Positions 1-8,268 of a stretch of DNA of 64,000 bases are shown here, piece after piece; the stretch's first letter is position 1; each line of letters begins with the position of its first letter. Origin of the DNA: Sinosporangium album. GTDB taxonomy: Bacteria; Actinomycetota; Actinomycetes; Streptosporangiales; Streptosporangiaceae. The notes under the pieces were generated by a model that searched no databases, was not told the origin of the DNA, and was given only the letters and a program-made list of their open reading frames with translations. The stretch lies in contig NZ_FNCN01000019.1 of the NCBI RefSeq assembly GCF_900100605.1, positions 1 through 64,000 of the forward strand, read 5' to 3'. A program made the translations under genes and the position numbers.

Positions 1-1
1 G

Positions 2-73
2 ACGGTCGCGATCTGGCACAACCATCGCAGTGGTCAGCCCGTGACACGCTCCTTGATTGCCTATGACCACTGA
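2..73 (+). mobile_element. 3' end of an IS5-like transposase gene, cut by the window edge
   Basis: The first frame reads 23 codons to a TGA at 71-73 and ends in the residues RSLIAYDH preceded by AIWHN. I recall this ending from IS5-type transposases of actinomycetes. The rest of the element lies outside the window. About 20 bases after the stop the sequence changes abruptly into the H-box of a histidine kinase, and the rare tetranucleotide CTAG sits at 92-95, which suits an insertion-sequence end next to its target. The terminal inverted repeat cannot be verified because only one end is visible. Confidence 0.55.
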
Positions 74-97
74 CCATTCGGAACTACTCATCTAGTC

Positions 98-853
98 TCC
101 GACGCCGCACACGAACTGCGCAGCCCCCTCGCCAGCATCCGGCTGCAACTCGAAGTCGCCCTCGGCCACCCCGACGGAACCGACTGGCGCGAAACCGCCG
201 AAGGCGTCCTAGAGGACACCCTCCGGCTGTCCCGACTCGCCGAAGACCTGCTCTCCCTCGCCCGCCTCGACGAACGCGGCGGCACCCCCGCGCGGCGCGA
301 CCCCGTCGACATCGCCGACCTCCTGCGCCGCGCCGCCGCCCGGTACGGCGACGCCCGCGTCACCGTCACCGCCTCCCCGGCCGCCCCCACACCCGGCCCC
401 ACGACCGGCCCCCACGCGCCCGGCTCCCCCGCGTCTCGCGACCCCGCCCTCGCCGTCACCGGCGACGCCTCCGACCTCGACCGCGTCCTCACCAACCTCG
501 TCGACAACGCCGTACGCCACGCCGCCTCCGCCGTACACCTGTCCGCCCGCCCCGACGGCCCCGACATCGTCGTCACCGTCACCGACGACGGCCCCGGCAT
601 CCCCCTCGCCGACCGCGAACGCGTCTTCGACCGCTTCACCCGCCTCGACACCGCCCGCAGCCGCGACAGCGGCGGAGCCGGCCTCGGCCTCGCCATCGTC
701 CGCGAAACCGTCCTCGCCCACGGCGGCAGCGTCCACCTCGAAAACGCCGCCCCCGGCCTCCATGCCGTCGTCCGCCTCCCCAAACACCCCCGTACGGCTC
801 CCGCCCCCACCCCGACCCACCACGCCGGCCCCGTGCCCGGGAAGCACCTCTGA
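98..853 (+). pseudogene. Sensor histidine kinase, 3' part only, truncated by an insertion sequence
   Basis: The open frame starts abruptly at the H-box SDAAHELRSPLAS and continues through a dimerisation helix pair, an N-box (NLVDNAVRHA), a G1 box (DDGPGIP), an F-box (VFDRFTRLD) and a G2 box (GGAGLGLAIV). It stops at 851-853 after a Pro/Thr-rich tail of about 25 residues. About 250 residues of an EnvZ/BaeS-like class I kinase core are therefore present. The sensor domain, membrane segments and HAMP domain are missing, and an in-frame stop at 71-73 belongs to the transposase end. No start codon or ribosome site exists at the junction, so I infer insertional inactivation. The cognate regulator would lie left of the window. 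Confidence 0.8.
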
Positions 854-879
854 GGGGCTTTGGGAAGAAGAGGACTTGG

Positions 880-1213
880 GGGACCATCCCCGCGTGCGCG
901 GGGAACACGAGCGTCCGAACCCCGCTCACGTGTGGACCGCGGGACCATCCCCGCGTGCGCGGGGAGCACAACATCCCGCAGGACCCTCGCAAGATCTACC
1001 GCGGACCATCCCCGCGTGCGCGGGGAGCACTTCTTTCGATCTTGAGTTCGGGACATGGGATGGGGAGCATCCCCGCGTGCGCGGGGAGCACCCAACCGCG
1101 AGTACGCGGGGGCCGAGATCCGGCGGACCATCCCCGCGTGCGCGGGGAGCACGACGGCCGGATGCGGCTCACCACCCTGTTCGAGGGACCATCCCCGCGT
1201 GCGCGGGGAGCAC
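880..1213. CRISPR. Type I-E-like CRISPR array, 6 repeats and 5 spacers
   Basis: Six 29-bp repeats start at 880, 941, 1002, 1063, 1124 and 1185. The period is exactly 61 bp, so every spacer is 32 bp. The core is CCCCGCG-TGCG-CGGGG, a short GC-rich stem typical of type I-E repeats. Read on the minus strand the repeat begins GTGCTCCCCGC, the usual crRNA orientation, so transcription should come from the right. The repeat at 880 (one change near its left side of the stem end, GAACAC) and the one at 1063 (GAGCAT instead of GACCAT) are variants. A decayed repeat at 880 fits the trailer end. No cas gene is within the window. Confidence 0.95.
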
Positions 1214-1420
1214 CCTTAATGACCTGCTGGTTTATCGGCGTGGGCAGCCGTTTTTGAGCACTTCCTTGGAATCGGACAATTCGACCAGGGGGTGGTTCGA
1301 GCTCACCACGTTAGGGTGCCCGGACACTTTGCGATCCGCAAGCCTCCAAGGGGAGGACGCAGTGCGCGCGTCGGGCGGCGCCGGACGCGGCTGGGGAGAG
1401 GAGCCCGGGGGCCGGGGTGG
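1214..1420 (-). promoter_or_regulatory. Probable CRISPR leader and intergenic DNA
   Basis: This 207-bp stretch lies at the presumed leader end of the array and has no convincing gene. Its first 60 bases are clearly less GC-rich than the surroundings, including a run of five T on the plus strand near 1252, as leaders often are. The leader assignment rests on repeat orientation only. The right part runs into the 3' end of the FolP-like gene. Confidence 0.4.
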
Positions 1421-2260
1421 TCAAGGGTGTCGGCGGAGGTGGGTGACGGTGGCCAGGGCTTGGCGGGCGGAGGCGGCGTCGTGGACGCGGAAGACGCGGG
1501 CGCCTTGCCAGGCGGAGATGGCGAGGGTTGCCATGGTGCCGGCGTGGCGTTGGTCCACGGGGAGGCCGCCGAGGGTTTCGCCGACGAAGTCCTTGTTGGA
1601 GACGGCGACGAGGACGGGCCAGCCGGTGGCGGTCATTTCGGTGAGGCGGCGGCTGACCTCAAGGGAGTGCCAGGTGTTCTTGCCGAAGTCGTGGGCCGGG
1701 TCGATCAGGATGGAGTCGCGGGCGACGCCGGCGCGGACGGCGCGTTCGGCGAGGTCGACGGTGAGGGAGATGACGTCGGCGACGATGTCGTCGTAGGCGA
1801 TGCGGTGGGGGCGGGTGCGGGGCTCGACCCGGCCGGCGTGGGCGCACACGAGGCCCGTGCCGTACTCGGCGGCGACCTCGGCCAGGCGCGGGTCGACGCC
1901 GCCCCACGTGTCGTTCAGGAGGTCGGCGCCGGCCTTGGCCACGACTTCGCCGACTTCGGCCCGCCAGGTGTCCACGCTGATGATGAGGTCGGGGTGGCGG
2001 TCGCGCACCGCCTCGACCAGGCCGGCCACGCGCTGGATCTCCTCGGCTGGGCCGACGTCGTCACCGGGGCCCGCCTTGACCCCGCCGATGTCCACGATGT
2101 CGGCTCCGCCCGCCACAGCCTCGTCGACGGCGGCCAGCGCGGCGTCGAACCCGAAGGTGCGCCCCCGGTCGTAGAAGGAGTCGGGCGTGCGGTTGACCAC
2201 CGCCATGATCGCGAACTGGCCGGGCCCGAACCGGCGGCCACGCAGACGCAGATTAGACAT
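1421..2260 (-). CDS. Dihydropteroate synthase-like protein (FolP2 type)
   Basis: A 279-residue TIM-barrel protein of the pterin-binding (DHPS) family. Recognisable blocks in order are VNRTPDSFYD (pterin loop), VDIGGVKAGPGDD, SVDTWRAEV, LNDTWGG, IDPAHDFGKNTWH, SNKDFVG and FRVHDA. In active DHPS the second block reads GGESTRPG and carries residues that close over p-aminobenzoate. Here it is GGVKAGPG, and the K-[ST]-F loop is also altered. I therefore infer an FolP2-like paralogue that may not make dihydropteroate; mycobacterial FolP2 is known to lack the activity. I took the ATG at 2260 because the conserved part begins nearby; an ATG at 2281 would add seven residues. The gene stands alone. Confidence 0.85.
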   Translation of the reverse strand: MSNLRLRGRRFGPGQFAIMAVVNRTPDSFYDRGRTFGFDAALAAVDEAVAGGADIVDIGGVKAGPGDDVGPAEEIQRVAGLVEAVRDRHPDLIISVDTWRAEVGEVVAKAGADLLNDTWGGVDPRLAEVAAEYGTGLVCAHAGRVEPRTRPHRIAYDDIVADVISLTVDLAERAVRAGVARDSILIDPAHDFGKNTWHSLEVSRRLTEMTATGWPVLVAVSNKDFVGETLGGLPVDQRHAGTMATLAISAWQGARVFRVHDAASARQALATVTHLRRHP

Positions 2261-2557
2261 CGGAGCGAGCCTAATACCCATCGTGCCGCCACGCCTACGC
2301 CGATGGCCGCCTCGCGCGTCACTCCCCCGGCCCGGCCCGCGGGCGCGGCCCTATCTGGCCTGTCTGCGGCGCGTCGACCGGTACGGCTACCGCAGCGGCC
2401 CGCCGGCGAGTCTCGCCGAGACATGGGGCCGGGAAGGACGCCTCGGGGGCCGGCATGAGGCCGAGGCCGGGCGTCACAGCCGTACCCCGACTCGGCGCCT
2501 CGCCGTACCGCCGCTCGCCCGGCGGGCCACCCCGGTCCGGCCTCCCTGCCCCCGGGC
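2261..2557. other. Intergenic region without a supported gene
   Basis: GC-rich spacer between the FolP-like gene and the LysR gene, both on the minus strand. Open frames cross it on the plus strand, but none has a ribosome site or a recognisable family. It should hold the promoter of the FolP-like gene. A TATTAG hexamer lies about 12 bases before the ATG at 2260. Confidence 0.35.
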
Positions 2558-3427
2558 TCAGGCGGCTGTGCCCTTCTCGGCTACGGCGAGGAATTCCTGG
2601 GCGATGGCGGAGAGGCGGCGGCGGGCATGGACGATGGCGACGACGCGGCGGATGGACGGGTCGAGGGCTCGGACGACGAGGCCGGCTCGGACGGCTTGTT
2701 CGGCCATGGCCCGGTACCAGAGGAGGGAGGCGATGCCGCTGCGGACGGCGGTGAGCCAGCCGCCGGTTTCGTCGGTTTCGAGGGTGCCGGCGGGGCTGAC
2801 GCCGTACTTGGCGAAGAGGGCGTCGAATTCGCGGCGGCGGGCGGTGCCGGCGGCGGGGAGCAGGAGGTGCAGCCCGCTGAGGCTCCCGATGGGGACGGGG
2901 TCGGGGAGTTCGAGGCCGGGGGGCGAGATGAGGACGATCTCCTGGCGTTCGAGGGGGCGGGTGATGAGGTCGGCGGGGACCGGAAGGTCGGTGAGGCCGA
3001 GGTCGGCGCGCTGTTCGCGGATGGCGGTGACGACGGCTTCGCGGCCGTCGCAGCGGACGATGTGCACGCGGACGCCGGGGTGCTCGGCGGTGTAGGCGGG
3101 CAGGAGCCTGGCGGACAGGCCCGGTTCGAGGCTCGGGGTGGCGGCGATGCGCAGTTCCGCGTCGGGGGCGTGGCCGTGGGTCGCGAGGGATTCGATTTCG
3201 TGGATGGCGTTGAGCGCCTCGCGCGCGAGTTTCACCACCCGGCGGCCCTGCGGTGTGACGACGACGCCCCGCCCGGAGCGTGCGAAAAGCGTCATGCCGA
3301 GCTCCCGCTCAAGATCTCGGATCGCGCGTGAGAGAGCGGGTTGCGCGATGTACAGCGACCTTGCCGCGTCGGTCATGGTGCGGTGTTCCGCCGTCGCGAC
3401 CACATAGCGGAGCTGCTGCAGATTCAT
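2558..3427 (-). CDS. LysR-family transcriptional regulator
   Basis: A 289-residue protein of normal LysR length. The N-terminal winged helix-turn-helix (about residues 1-60) reads NLQQLRYVVATAEHRTMTDAARSL followed by AQPALSRAIRDLE, the classic LysR signature. A periplasmic-binding-like effector domain follows from about residue 90 (RIAATPSLEPGLSARLLP) to 285. LysR regulators bind a small coinducer and usually control a divergent neighbour. Here the sequence to the right is 500 bp without a convincing gene, so the target is unclear. The ATG at 3427 is the only sensible start because it directly precedes the helix-turn-helix. Confidence 0.92.
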   Translation of the reverse strand: MNLQQLRYVVATAEHRTMTDAARSLYIAQPALSRAIRDLERELGMTLFARSGRGVVVTPQGRRVVKLAREALNAIHEIESLATHGHAPDAELRIAATPSLEPGLSARLLPAYTAEHPGVRVHIVRCDGREAVVTAIREQRADLGLTDLPVPADLITRPLERQEIVLISPPGLELPDPVPIGSLSGLHLLLPAAGTARRREFDALFAKYGVSPAGTLETDETGGWLTAVRSGIASLLWYRAMAEQAVRAGLVVRALDPSIRRVVAIVHARRRLSAIAQEFLAVAEKGTAA

Positions 3428-3933
3428 GGCATCGAAGCTAGGACAACTCCACGTGATCGGTCTGGGACATCGCGGAGATCACCTTGGATGATTTCGGACT
3501 GTGACCGAACATGACTACATCCGTGACCAGTGGGAATGCAGTGCGCTTGTGTCCCGAATCCGAAGTCCTGGCCGGTCTCACGCCCGATGACCGGTCGGCC
3601 GTGTAAGTGGTCCCTTGTCCCGCCACCGACCCCTGAATGACGCGAAGGACGCGACAGTCGCCGGGAATCCAGGAATACTGCACTTTCGCACCGGCCACAC
3701 GGCCTCTTGCTCGGGGAGCGGGAGAAAGCAGGTCCTGGGGATGCGACACTACGGTCGCACATCCAACGACATTGCCCCCGCTTTACCGTCCGTTTACGCC
3801 GCGTTGGCTATCTGTCTGTGATGCCCAACTATGGGGCGTAGAATCCTGGAAATTCCGTAGACCAACGGGGGCCAAGGGCATGTTTCGCCAGGTTGGCCAT
3901 GACCTGGCGTGACCATGAGAGAGCGGAGTGACG
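3428..3933. other. Intergenic region between lysR and the LCP gene
   Basis: About 500 bp of lower GC content with no frame that looks coding on either strand. It must contain the lysR promoter on the minus strand and the promoter of the wall-enzyme gene on the plus strand. A TAGAAT hexamer at 3839-3844 is a possible -10 element for the latter, without a good -35. Confidence 0.4.
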
Positions 3934-6219
3934 ATGGGCCAAGGGGGAAGCTCGGAGGAGCCCGCCGGCGAAGGGCGCAAGCGGCGCCCCCGACGACGAT
4001 CCGCTTCTGGCGGCGGACGCACGACCCCCGGTGCGCAGGGGGCGCGCCCTCAAGGCCAGGGCACACCGGCACGTCCCGGCGGCACCGCCCCCGGGGAGCC
4101 CGGGCGACAGGGCCCAGGACAGCCGAATCGGCCCGGGCAGGGCTCCGGCGACCCGGTCGCGCGGCCCCACGGCGCGGGCGGCCCGGAGCAGGGCGGTCCC
4201 CGGGGAGCCTCAGGGCGCCCCTCCCCGGACCGGACGCAAGGACCCGGCGGTACGGCCGGCGGCCCCCGGAACACGGCAGGCGGGGCCGACGGTCGGCCGA
4301 GCGCGGGAGGCGCGCCGGAGGCGGGCTCTCGAATCCCGCAGAACTCCGCAGATGGCAGGCAGGGACCGGGCGACCGGAACGGGCCGGGACAGCGGCAGGG
4401 GCAGGGACAGGGCCGCGGAGCCGTGAACGGCCCCGGCCGCGAGCACGCGGGCCCCGACGCGGCGGGCGGGCCTGGCCGTACCGGCGGCTCGGCCGCCCCA
4501 GGAGACCGGAAGGGCCAGAGGGGTGCGGCGGACGGCGTGCCCCGGCCGGGGCACGCCACCAAGGGCGCCGGCGGGGCCGAGCGCCACGCCGTCCCCCCCG
4601 CGGGGAGCGGCTCGGCGTCCGGGGGCGGGCCTCAGGGCCGCCCGGACGCGGGAGCGCCGGGCTCGCCGAACCGCCCCCCCTCCCGCCCGGCGGCCCCCGC
4701 CGGCTCCTCCCGCCCGAAGGCGGGTTCGCCCCGCATCGCCAAGGGGGTGACGACGGCCTCGATCATCGGCTGGACCGGCCTGTCCGCACTGGTCCCCGGC
4801 GCGGCCCACCTGCGGGCCGGACGCCGGCGCCTGGGGTTCACACTCCTCGGCATCTTCGGCGCGGTCCTGGTGGCGACGGTCGTCTTCGGTGTCCAGGTGC
4901 TCAACGACACCGGAATCGTGGCCAGGGACAGCACCCTGATGATCGTGTCGATCACGCTGGGCGTGCTCGCGGTCACGTGGTTCGCCCTCGTGATCGTGTC
5001 CTACACCGCGCTCAGCCCTCGCAGGCTCACAAGAGGCGGTCAGATCATCTCCGGCGTCGCGGTGGGCATGCTGTGCGTGACCGTGATGGCGCCCTTCGCC
5101 CTGGCGGCCAACAGCCTCGTGACCGCCAGGAACACGATCAACGACATCTTCCAGCCCAATCAGGGCGCCGAAGCCCACCCGGTCAAAGCCGAGGACCCCT
5201 GGCGGGGACGCGACCGGGTGAACTTCCTGATGATCGGCGGCGACGCGGCCGGCAACCGGGAGGGCATACGCACCGACACCATGATGGTGGCCAGCGTCCA
5301 CGTGAAGACCGGCAACACGGTGATGTTCAGCCTTCCGCGCAACCTGCAGTACGTGCGTTTCCCTCCAGGCACGCAGCTGGCCGCCAAGTTCCCGAACGGG
5401 TTCAACATCGGCGAAGGACTGCTCAACGAGGTGTGGTACCACATCGAGCTGGATCCGCAGATCACAGGCGCCAAAGGCCAGGGCCCCAAGGCCCTCAAAG
5501 AGGCCATCGGCCACACGCTCGGGATGAAGATCGACTACTACGCCCTGGTCAACATGTACGGCTTCGCCGCGCTCGTCGACGCCATCGGGGGTCTGAAGAT
5601 CCGCGTCACACAGGACGTCCCCTGGGGCGGCACGTTCGGCACGGCGGGCACGATCAAGGTGGGCTACCGGACGCTGAACGGCGAGGAGACCCTCTGGTAC
5701 GGCAGGTCCCGCGTCGGCACTGACGACTTCTCCCGCATGGAGCGCCAGCGCTGCGTCATCGGGGCGCTCGCCAAGCAGGCCACCCCGAGCGTGCTCCTGC
5801 AGAACTTCAACCGCATCGCCGGGGCCACCAAGAACATGGTCCGCACCGACATCCCCCGCGACCTGCTGGAGCACCTGGTTCCGCTCGGTATGAAGGTGAA
5901 GGACGCCAAGATAAGCAGCGTGCAGTTCAAGCCCCCGGCGATCCATCCAGGCAACCCTGACTGGCACAAGATCCGCACCATCACGGCGCGGGCGCTGCGC
6001 AACTCGCTGCGTTCCGAGCGCCCCGCCACGGCCGCCGCGTCACCGGGCGCGTCGTCCACGCCGTCGTCCACGCCGTCAGCGGGTGCTTCGGCTACGGCGA
6101 CCGGGGCGGGAACCGGTACGGCCGCGGCCCGCCCGACGCCGCTCCAGACTCCCACGCCCAACCAGACCGCGAACGCGAACGGCCAGGCCGAGGCCCTCGA
6201 GAACGCGTGCGGCCTCTGA
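3934..6219 (+). CDS. LytR-CpsA-Psr (LCP) family protein with long disordered N-terminus
   Basis: LCP enzymes move glycopolymers from lipid carriers onto peptidoglycan at the outer membrane face. The protein has 761 residues. Residues 1-265 are almost entirely Gly, Pro, Arg, Gln and Ala and look disordered. Four hydrophobic segments follow at roughly 275-292, 300-323, 333-360 and 372-393. The LCP domain occupies about 428-690, with NFLMIGGD, RTDTMMVAS, FSLPRNLQ and a C-terminal DDFSRMERQR motif whose arginines bind the lipid phosphate. A Ser/Thr/Ala-rich tail ends the protein. I chose the ATG at 3934 because CGGAG lies five bases upstream; a GTG at 3928 overlaps that site. A hairpin follows the stop. 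Confidence 0.9.
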   Translation: MGQGGSSEEPAGEGRKRRPRRRSASGGGRTTPGAQGARPQGQGTPARPGGTAPGEPGRQGPGQPNRPGQGSGDPVARPHGAGGPEQGGPRGASGRPSPDRTQGPGGTAGGPRNTAGGADGRPSAGGAPEAGSRIPQNSADGRQGPGDRNGPGQRQGQGQGRGAVNGPGREHAGPDAAGGPGRTGGSAAPGDRKGQRGAADGVPRPGHATKGAGGAERHAVPPAGSGSASGGGPQGRPDAGAPGSPNRPPSRPAAPAGSSRPKAGSPRIAKGVTTASIIGWTGLSALVPGAAHLRAGRRRLGFTLLGIFGAVLVATVVFGVQVLNDTGIVARDSTLMIVSITLGVLAVTWFALVIVSYTALSPRRLTRGGQIISGVAVGMLCVTVMAPFALAANSLVTARNTINDIFQPNQGAEAHPVKAEDPWRGRDRVNFLMIGGDAAGNREGIRTDTMMVASVHVKTGNTVMFSLPRNLQYVRFPPGTQLAAKFPNGFNIGEGLLNEVWYHIELDPQITGAKGQGPKALKEAIGHTLGMKIDYYALVNMYGFAALVDAIGGLKIRVTQDVPWGGTFGTAGTIKVGYRTLNGEETLWYGRSRVGTDDFSRMERQRCVIGALAKQATPSVLLQNFNRIAGATKNMVRTDIPRDLLEHLVPLGMKVKDAKISSVQFKPPAIHPGNPDWHKIRTITARALRNSLRSERPATAAASPGASSTPSSTPSAGASATATGAGTGTAAARPTPLQTPTPNQTANANGQAEALENACGL

Positions 6220-6249
6220 CGGGCCGACGCCGCAGGTCGAGGTAGCCGC

Positions 6250-6289
6250 GCGGTCGCGGCAGCGGGGACATCCCCGGTGCCGCGACCGC
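6250..6289 (+). terminator. Hairpin after the LCP gene
   Basis: A perfect 12-bp inverted repeat (6250-6261 with 6278-6289) lies 30 bp after the LCP stop, with additional pairing GGGGA/TCCCC inside the loop. There is no T-run, which is normal for high-GC actinomycete terminators. Confidence 0.7.
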
Positions 6290-6496
6290 CCGTCGACCTC
6301 CAGTCGTCTGCCCGTCGTCCGCCCGTCGACCTGCTTGAACGCCCCCGTGGTGATCAGAAATCCGGCTGGGATTCGTCGCCCTTTCTAGGTGAATAGCCTG
6401 GTCAGGAGGCATATCACCCGGTGGACATCGACGATCTCGATGACCGAACGTGGTCATGTCCGCTCCGCTGTCCCCCGATCACCACGGTGGTGCGCC

Positions 6497-7846
6497 ATGC
6501 GAGTCATGATCCAACTCCGTCCCTCCTCCGACGTGGTCGCGGCCGTCGCCGACCCCGACCTCACCGCCACGGCGGCCGACGTCGCCGACAGGCTGCCTGG
6601 TGTCGTCCTCGACGACACCTACACCCCGGTCGCCGTCCCCCACCCCATCCCCGCACCGGGCGGCGACCCCCTGTCCCTGAGGCAGCCGCTCACCTACTCC
6701 CTCGCCCGCGAGGACGCCTCCGTCATGGTGCGCGGCGAGATCGCCGACGACGAGCTGTCGACCCGGCTGAACCTCCTTCCCCTGCTCCGCCGGGACGTCG
6801 TCGGCGTCTACGCCGACCCCGTCATCGAGACCAGCCTCGTCTGCGGCGGCGACCCCGCCGTCGGCGACTGGCACGACGTGGCCAGGCTGATGCGCGTCGA
6901 GGAGCTGCACGCCGCGGGGCTCGACGGGTCGGGTACGGCTCTCGCCGTACTCGACAGCGGCGTCAACGCCGCGCACGTGGCGCGGCAGCTCGGACGGGAC
7001 GTGACACTCGACACGACCCGCAGTTGGAGCCCCTCGACGGTGGAGGGCGCCCCCGGCGAGTTCGACGTCGACCACGGCACGATGTGCGCGTTCGACGCGC
7101 TCATCACCGCGCCGAGAGCCTCAGTGATCGACATCCCGCTGCTGCTGTCGCGGGCGCGGGGCGGCACCGCGATCGGCGGAGTGCTGTCGGACGCGGTGGC
7201 CGCGTTCAGCCACCTGCGCGGCGTGCTCGACGCCCAGCCGGTCGAGACCCGCGCCCTGGTGGTCACGAACAGCTGGGGCTCGTTCTCCCCGCGGTGGGAC
7301 TTTCCCGCTGGCCACCCGGGAAACTACTCCGACAACCCCTCTCATCCGTTCAACCTCATCGTGGCGAGCCTGGAGCAGGCGGGAGCCGACATCCTGTTCG
7401 CGGCGGGCAACTGCGGCGGCGACTGCGCCGACAGCAGGTGCGGCTTCGCCGACCGGCCGATCGTCGGGGCGAACTCCCATCCGCTCGTGCTGTCGGTCGG
7501 CGGAGTGGATGTCAGGGCCCGGCGCGTCGGCTATTCGTCGCAGGGGCCGGGCAGACTGTCGAACCGCAAACCCGACCTGTGTGCCTACACCCATTTCTCC
7601 GGGTCCCAGGCATATGCCCCCGCCCCGGATTCGGGTACCTCGGCCGCCTGCCCCGTCGCGGCGGGCCTGGTCGCGGCCATCCGCACCCGTTGGCCGGCGG
7701 CCCGCCTCTCCCCCGCCGAGCTCCGCACAGTGCTCCGCCGTACCGCCGACCACCCGAGCGGCGCCGGGTTCGACCATGATCTCGGCTACGGCATCGTGGA
7801 CCCGGCGGGTGTCCTTGCCGCCCTCCGGCGGCGGGCGGGCGCGTAA
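6497..7846 (+). CDS. Subtilisin-like (S8) serine peptidase without signal peptide
   Basis: A 449-residue peptidase S8 protein. The catalytic triad is visible as Asp153 (LAVLDSGVN), His193 (DVDHGTMCA) and Ser382 (DSGTSAACPVAAG); the oxyanion Asn is in AAGNCGG. About 130 residues precede the catalytic domain, without a hydrophobic export signal, so it is probably cytoplasmic. A cysteine-rich patch (NCGGDCADSRC) follows the oxyanion Asn and could bind metal. I chose the ATG at 6497 because the region further upstream reads like non-coding DNA, although the frame stays open to 6389. A 76-codon gene starts 11 bp after the stop, suggesting a two-gene unit. Substrate unknown. Confidence 0.88.
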   Translation: MRVMIQLRPSSDVVAAVADPDLTATAADVADRLPGVVLDDTYTPVAVPHPIPAPGGDPLSLRQPLTYSLAREDASVMVRGEIADDELSTRLNLLPLLRRDVVGVYADPVIETSLVCGGDPAVGDWHDVARLMRVEELHAAGLDGSGTALAVLDSGVNAAHVARQLGRDVTLDTTRSWSPSTVEGAPGEFDVDHGTMCAFDALITAPRASVIDIPLLLSRARGGTAIGGVLSDAVAAFSHLRGVLDAQPVETRALVVTNSWGSFSPRWDFPAGHPGNYSDNPSHPFNLIVASLEQAGADILFAAGNCGGDCADSRCGFADRPIVGANSHPLVLSVGGVDVRARRVGYSSQGPGRLSNRKPDLCAYTHFSGSQAYAPAPDSGTSAACPVAAGLVAAIRTRWPAARLSPAELRTVLRRTADHPSGAGFDHDLGYGIVDPAGVLAALRRRAGA

Positions 7847-7856
7847 CGTTGCCCCT

Positions 7857-8087
7857 ATGGTGCTTATCACCGTACGGCTCCCGCTTGAGGCGACCCTGCC
7901 CGGCGCGATGCACCACTACGGCCTGGCCAAAGACGAAGTCGACCTCAACTACGGGCTGGTGCCCATCGACCCCGTGCAGGGACTTTACGCACTACGTGTC
8001 ACCGAGGACGCCTCTCACCGGCTCGGAATGGCGGTCGAGGGGCCTTACGCCGACCCCAAGATCGAGCCCTTCGGCCCTCCGCTCTAG
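7857..8087 (+). CDS. Small protein downstream of the S8 peptidase
   Basis: A 76-residue acidic protein that I do not recognise. The ATG at 7857 lies 11 bp after the peptidase stop, with no terminator between them, so the two are probably co-transcribed. It has no signal peptide, membrane segment or cysteine. Its pattern (VLITVRLPLE, ASHRLGMAVEG) suggests a short compact beta-rich fold. Possible roles are a specificity partner, substrate or inhibitor of the peptidase; this is inferred from position only. The ribosome site is weak. Confidence 0.6.
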   Translation: MVLITVRLPLEATLPGAMHHYGLAKDEVDLNYGLVPIDPVQGLYALRVTEDASHRLGMAVEGPYADPKIEPFGPPL

Positions 8088-8268
8088 ACGCCCGAACCCA
8101 CGCGGGCCCAGGTCCCGCAGGCGCGTTCTCCAATGAGATCCTTTCCCGCGGCAGGCCGCGCACGCCCGTCCTACGGGCGGTGCACGCCGGACGACCGGCT
8201 GTGTCACCCTGATAGGAACTGCCGACCGAACAAGTGCCGCCCGACCGAGTAGGGCAGGGGGACCTGAC

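Noticed and set aside
88-1152. Long minus-strand open frames across the kinase fragment and CRISPR array
   Set aside because: They are artefacts of GC-rich codon bias and of the 61-bp repeats; the peptides repeat the CRISPR unit and the plus-strand kinase motifs are far clearer.
762-1796. Plus-strand frame through the CRISPR array
   Set aside because: Its peptide consists of the translated repeats (PRVRGEH type). No protein family and no ribosome site.
2282-3095. Plus-strand frame across the FolP/LysR gap
   Set aside because: Most of it is the antisense of the LysR gene, and the unique part has no recognisable domain.
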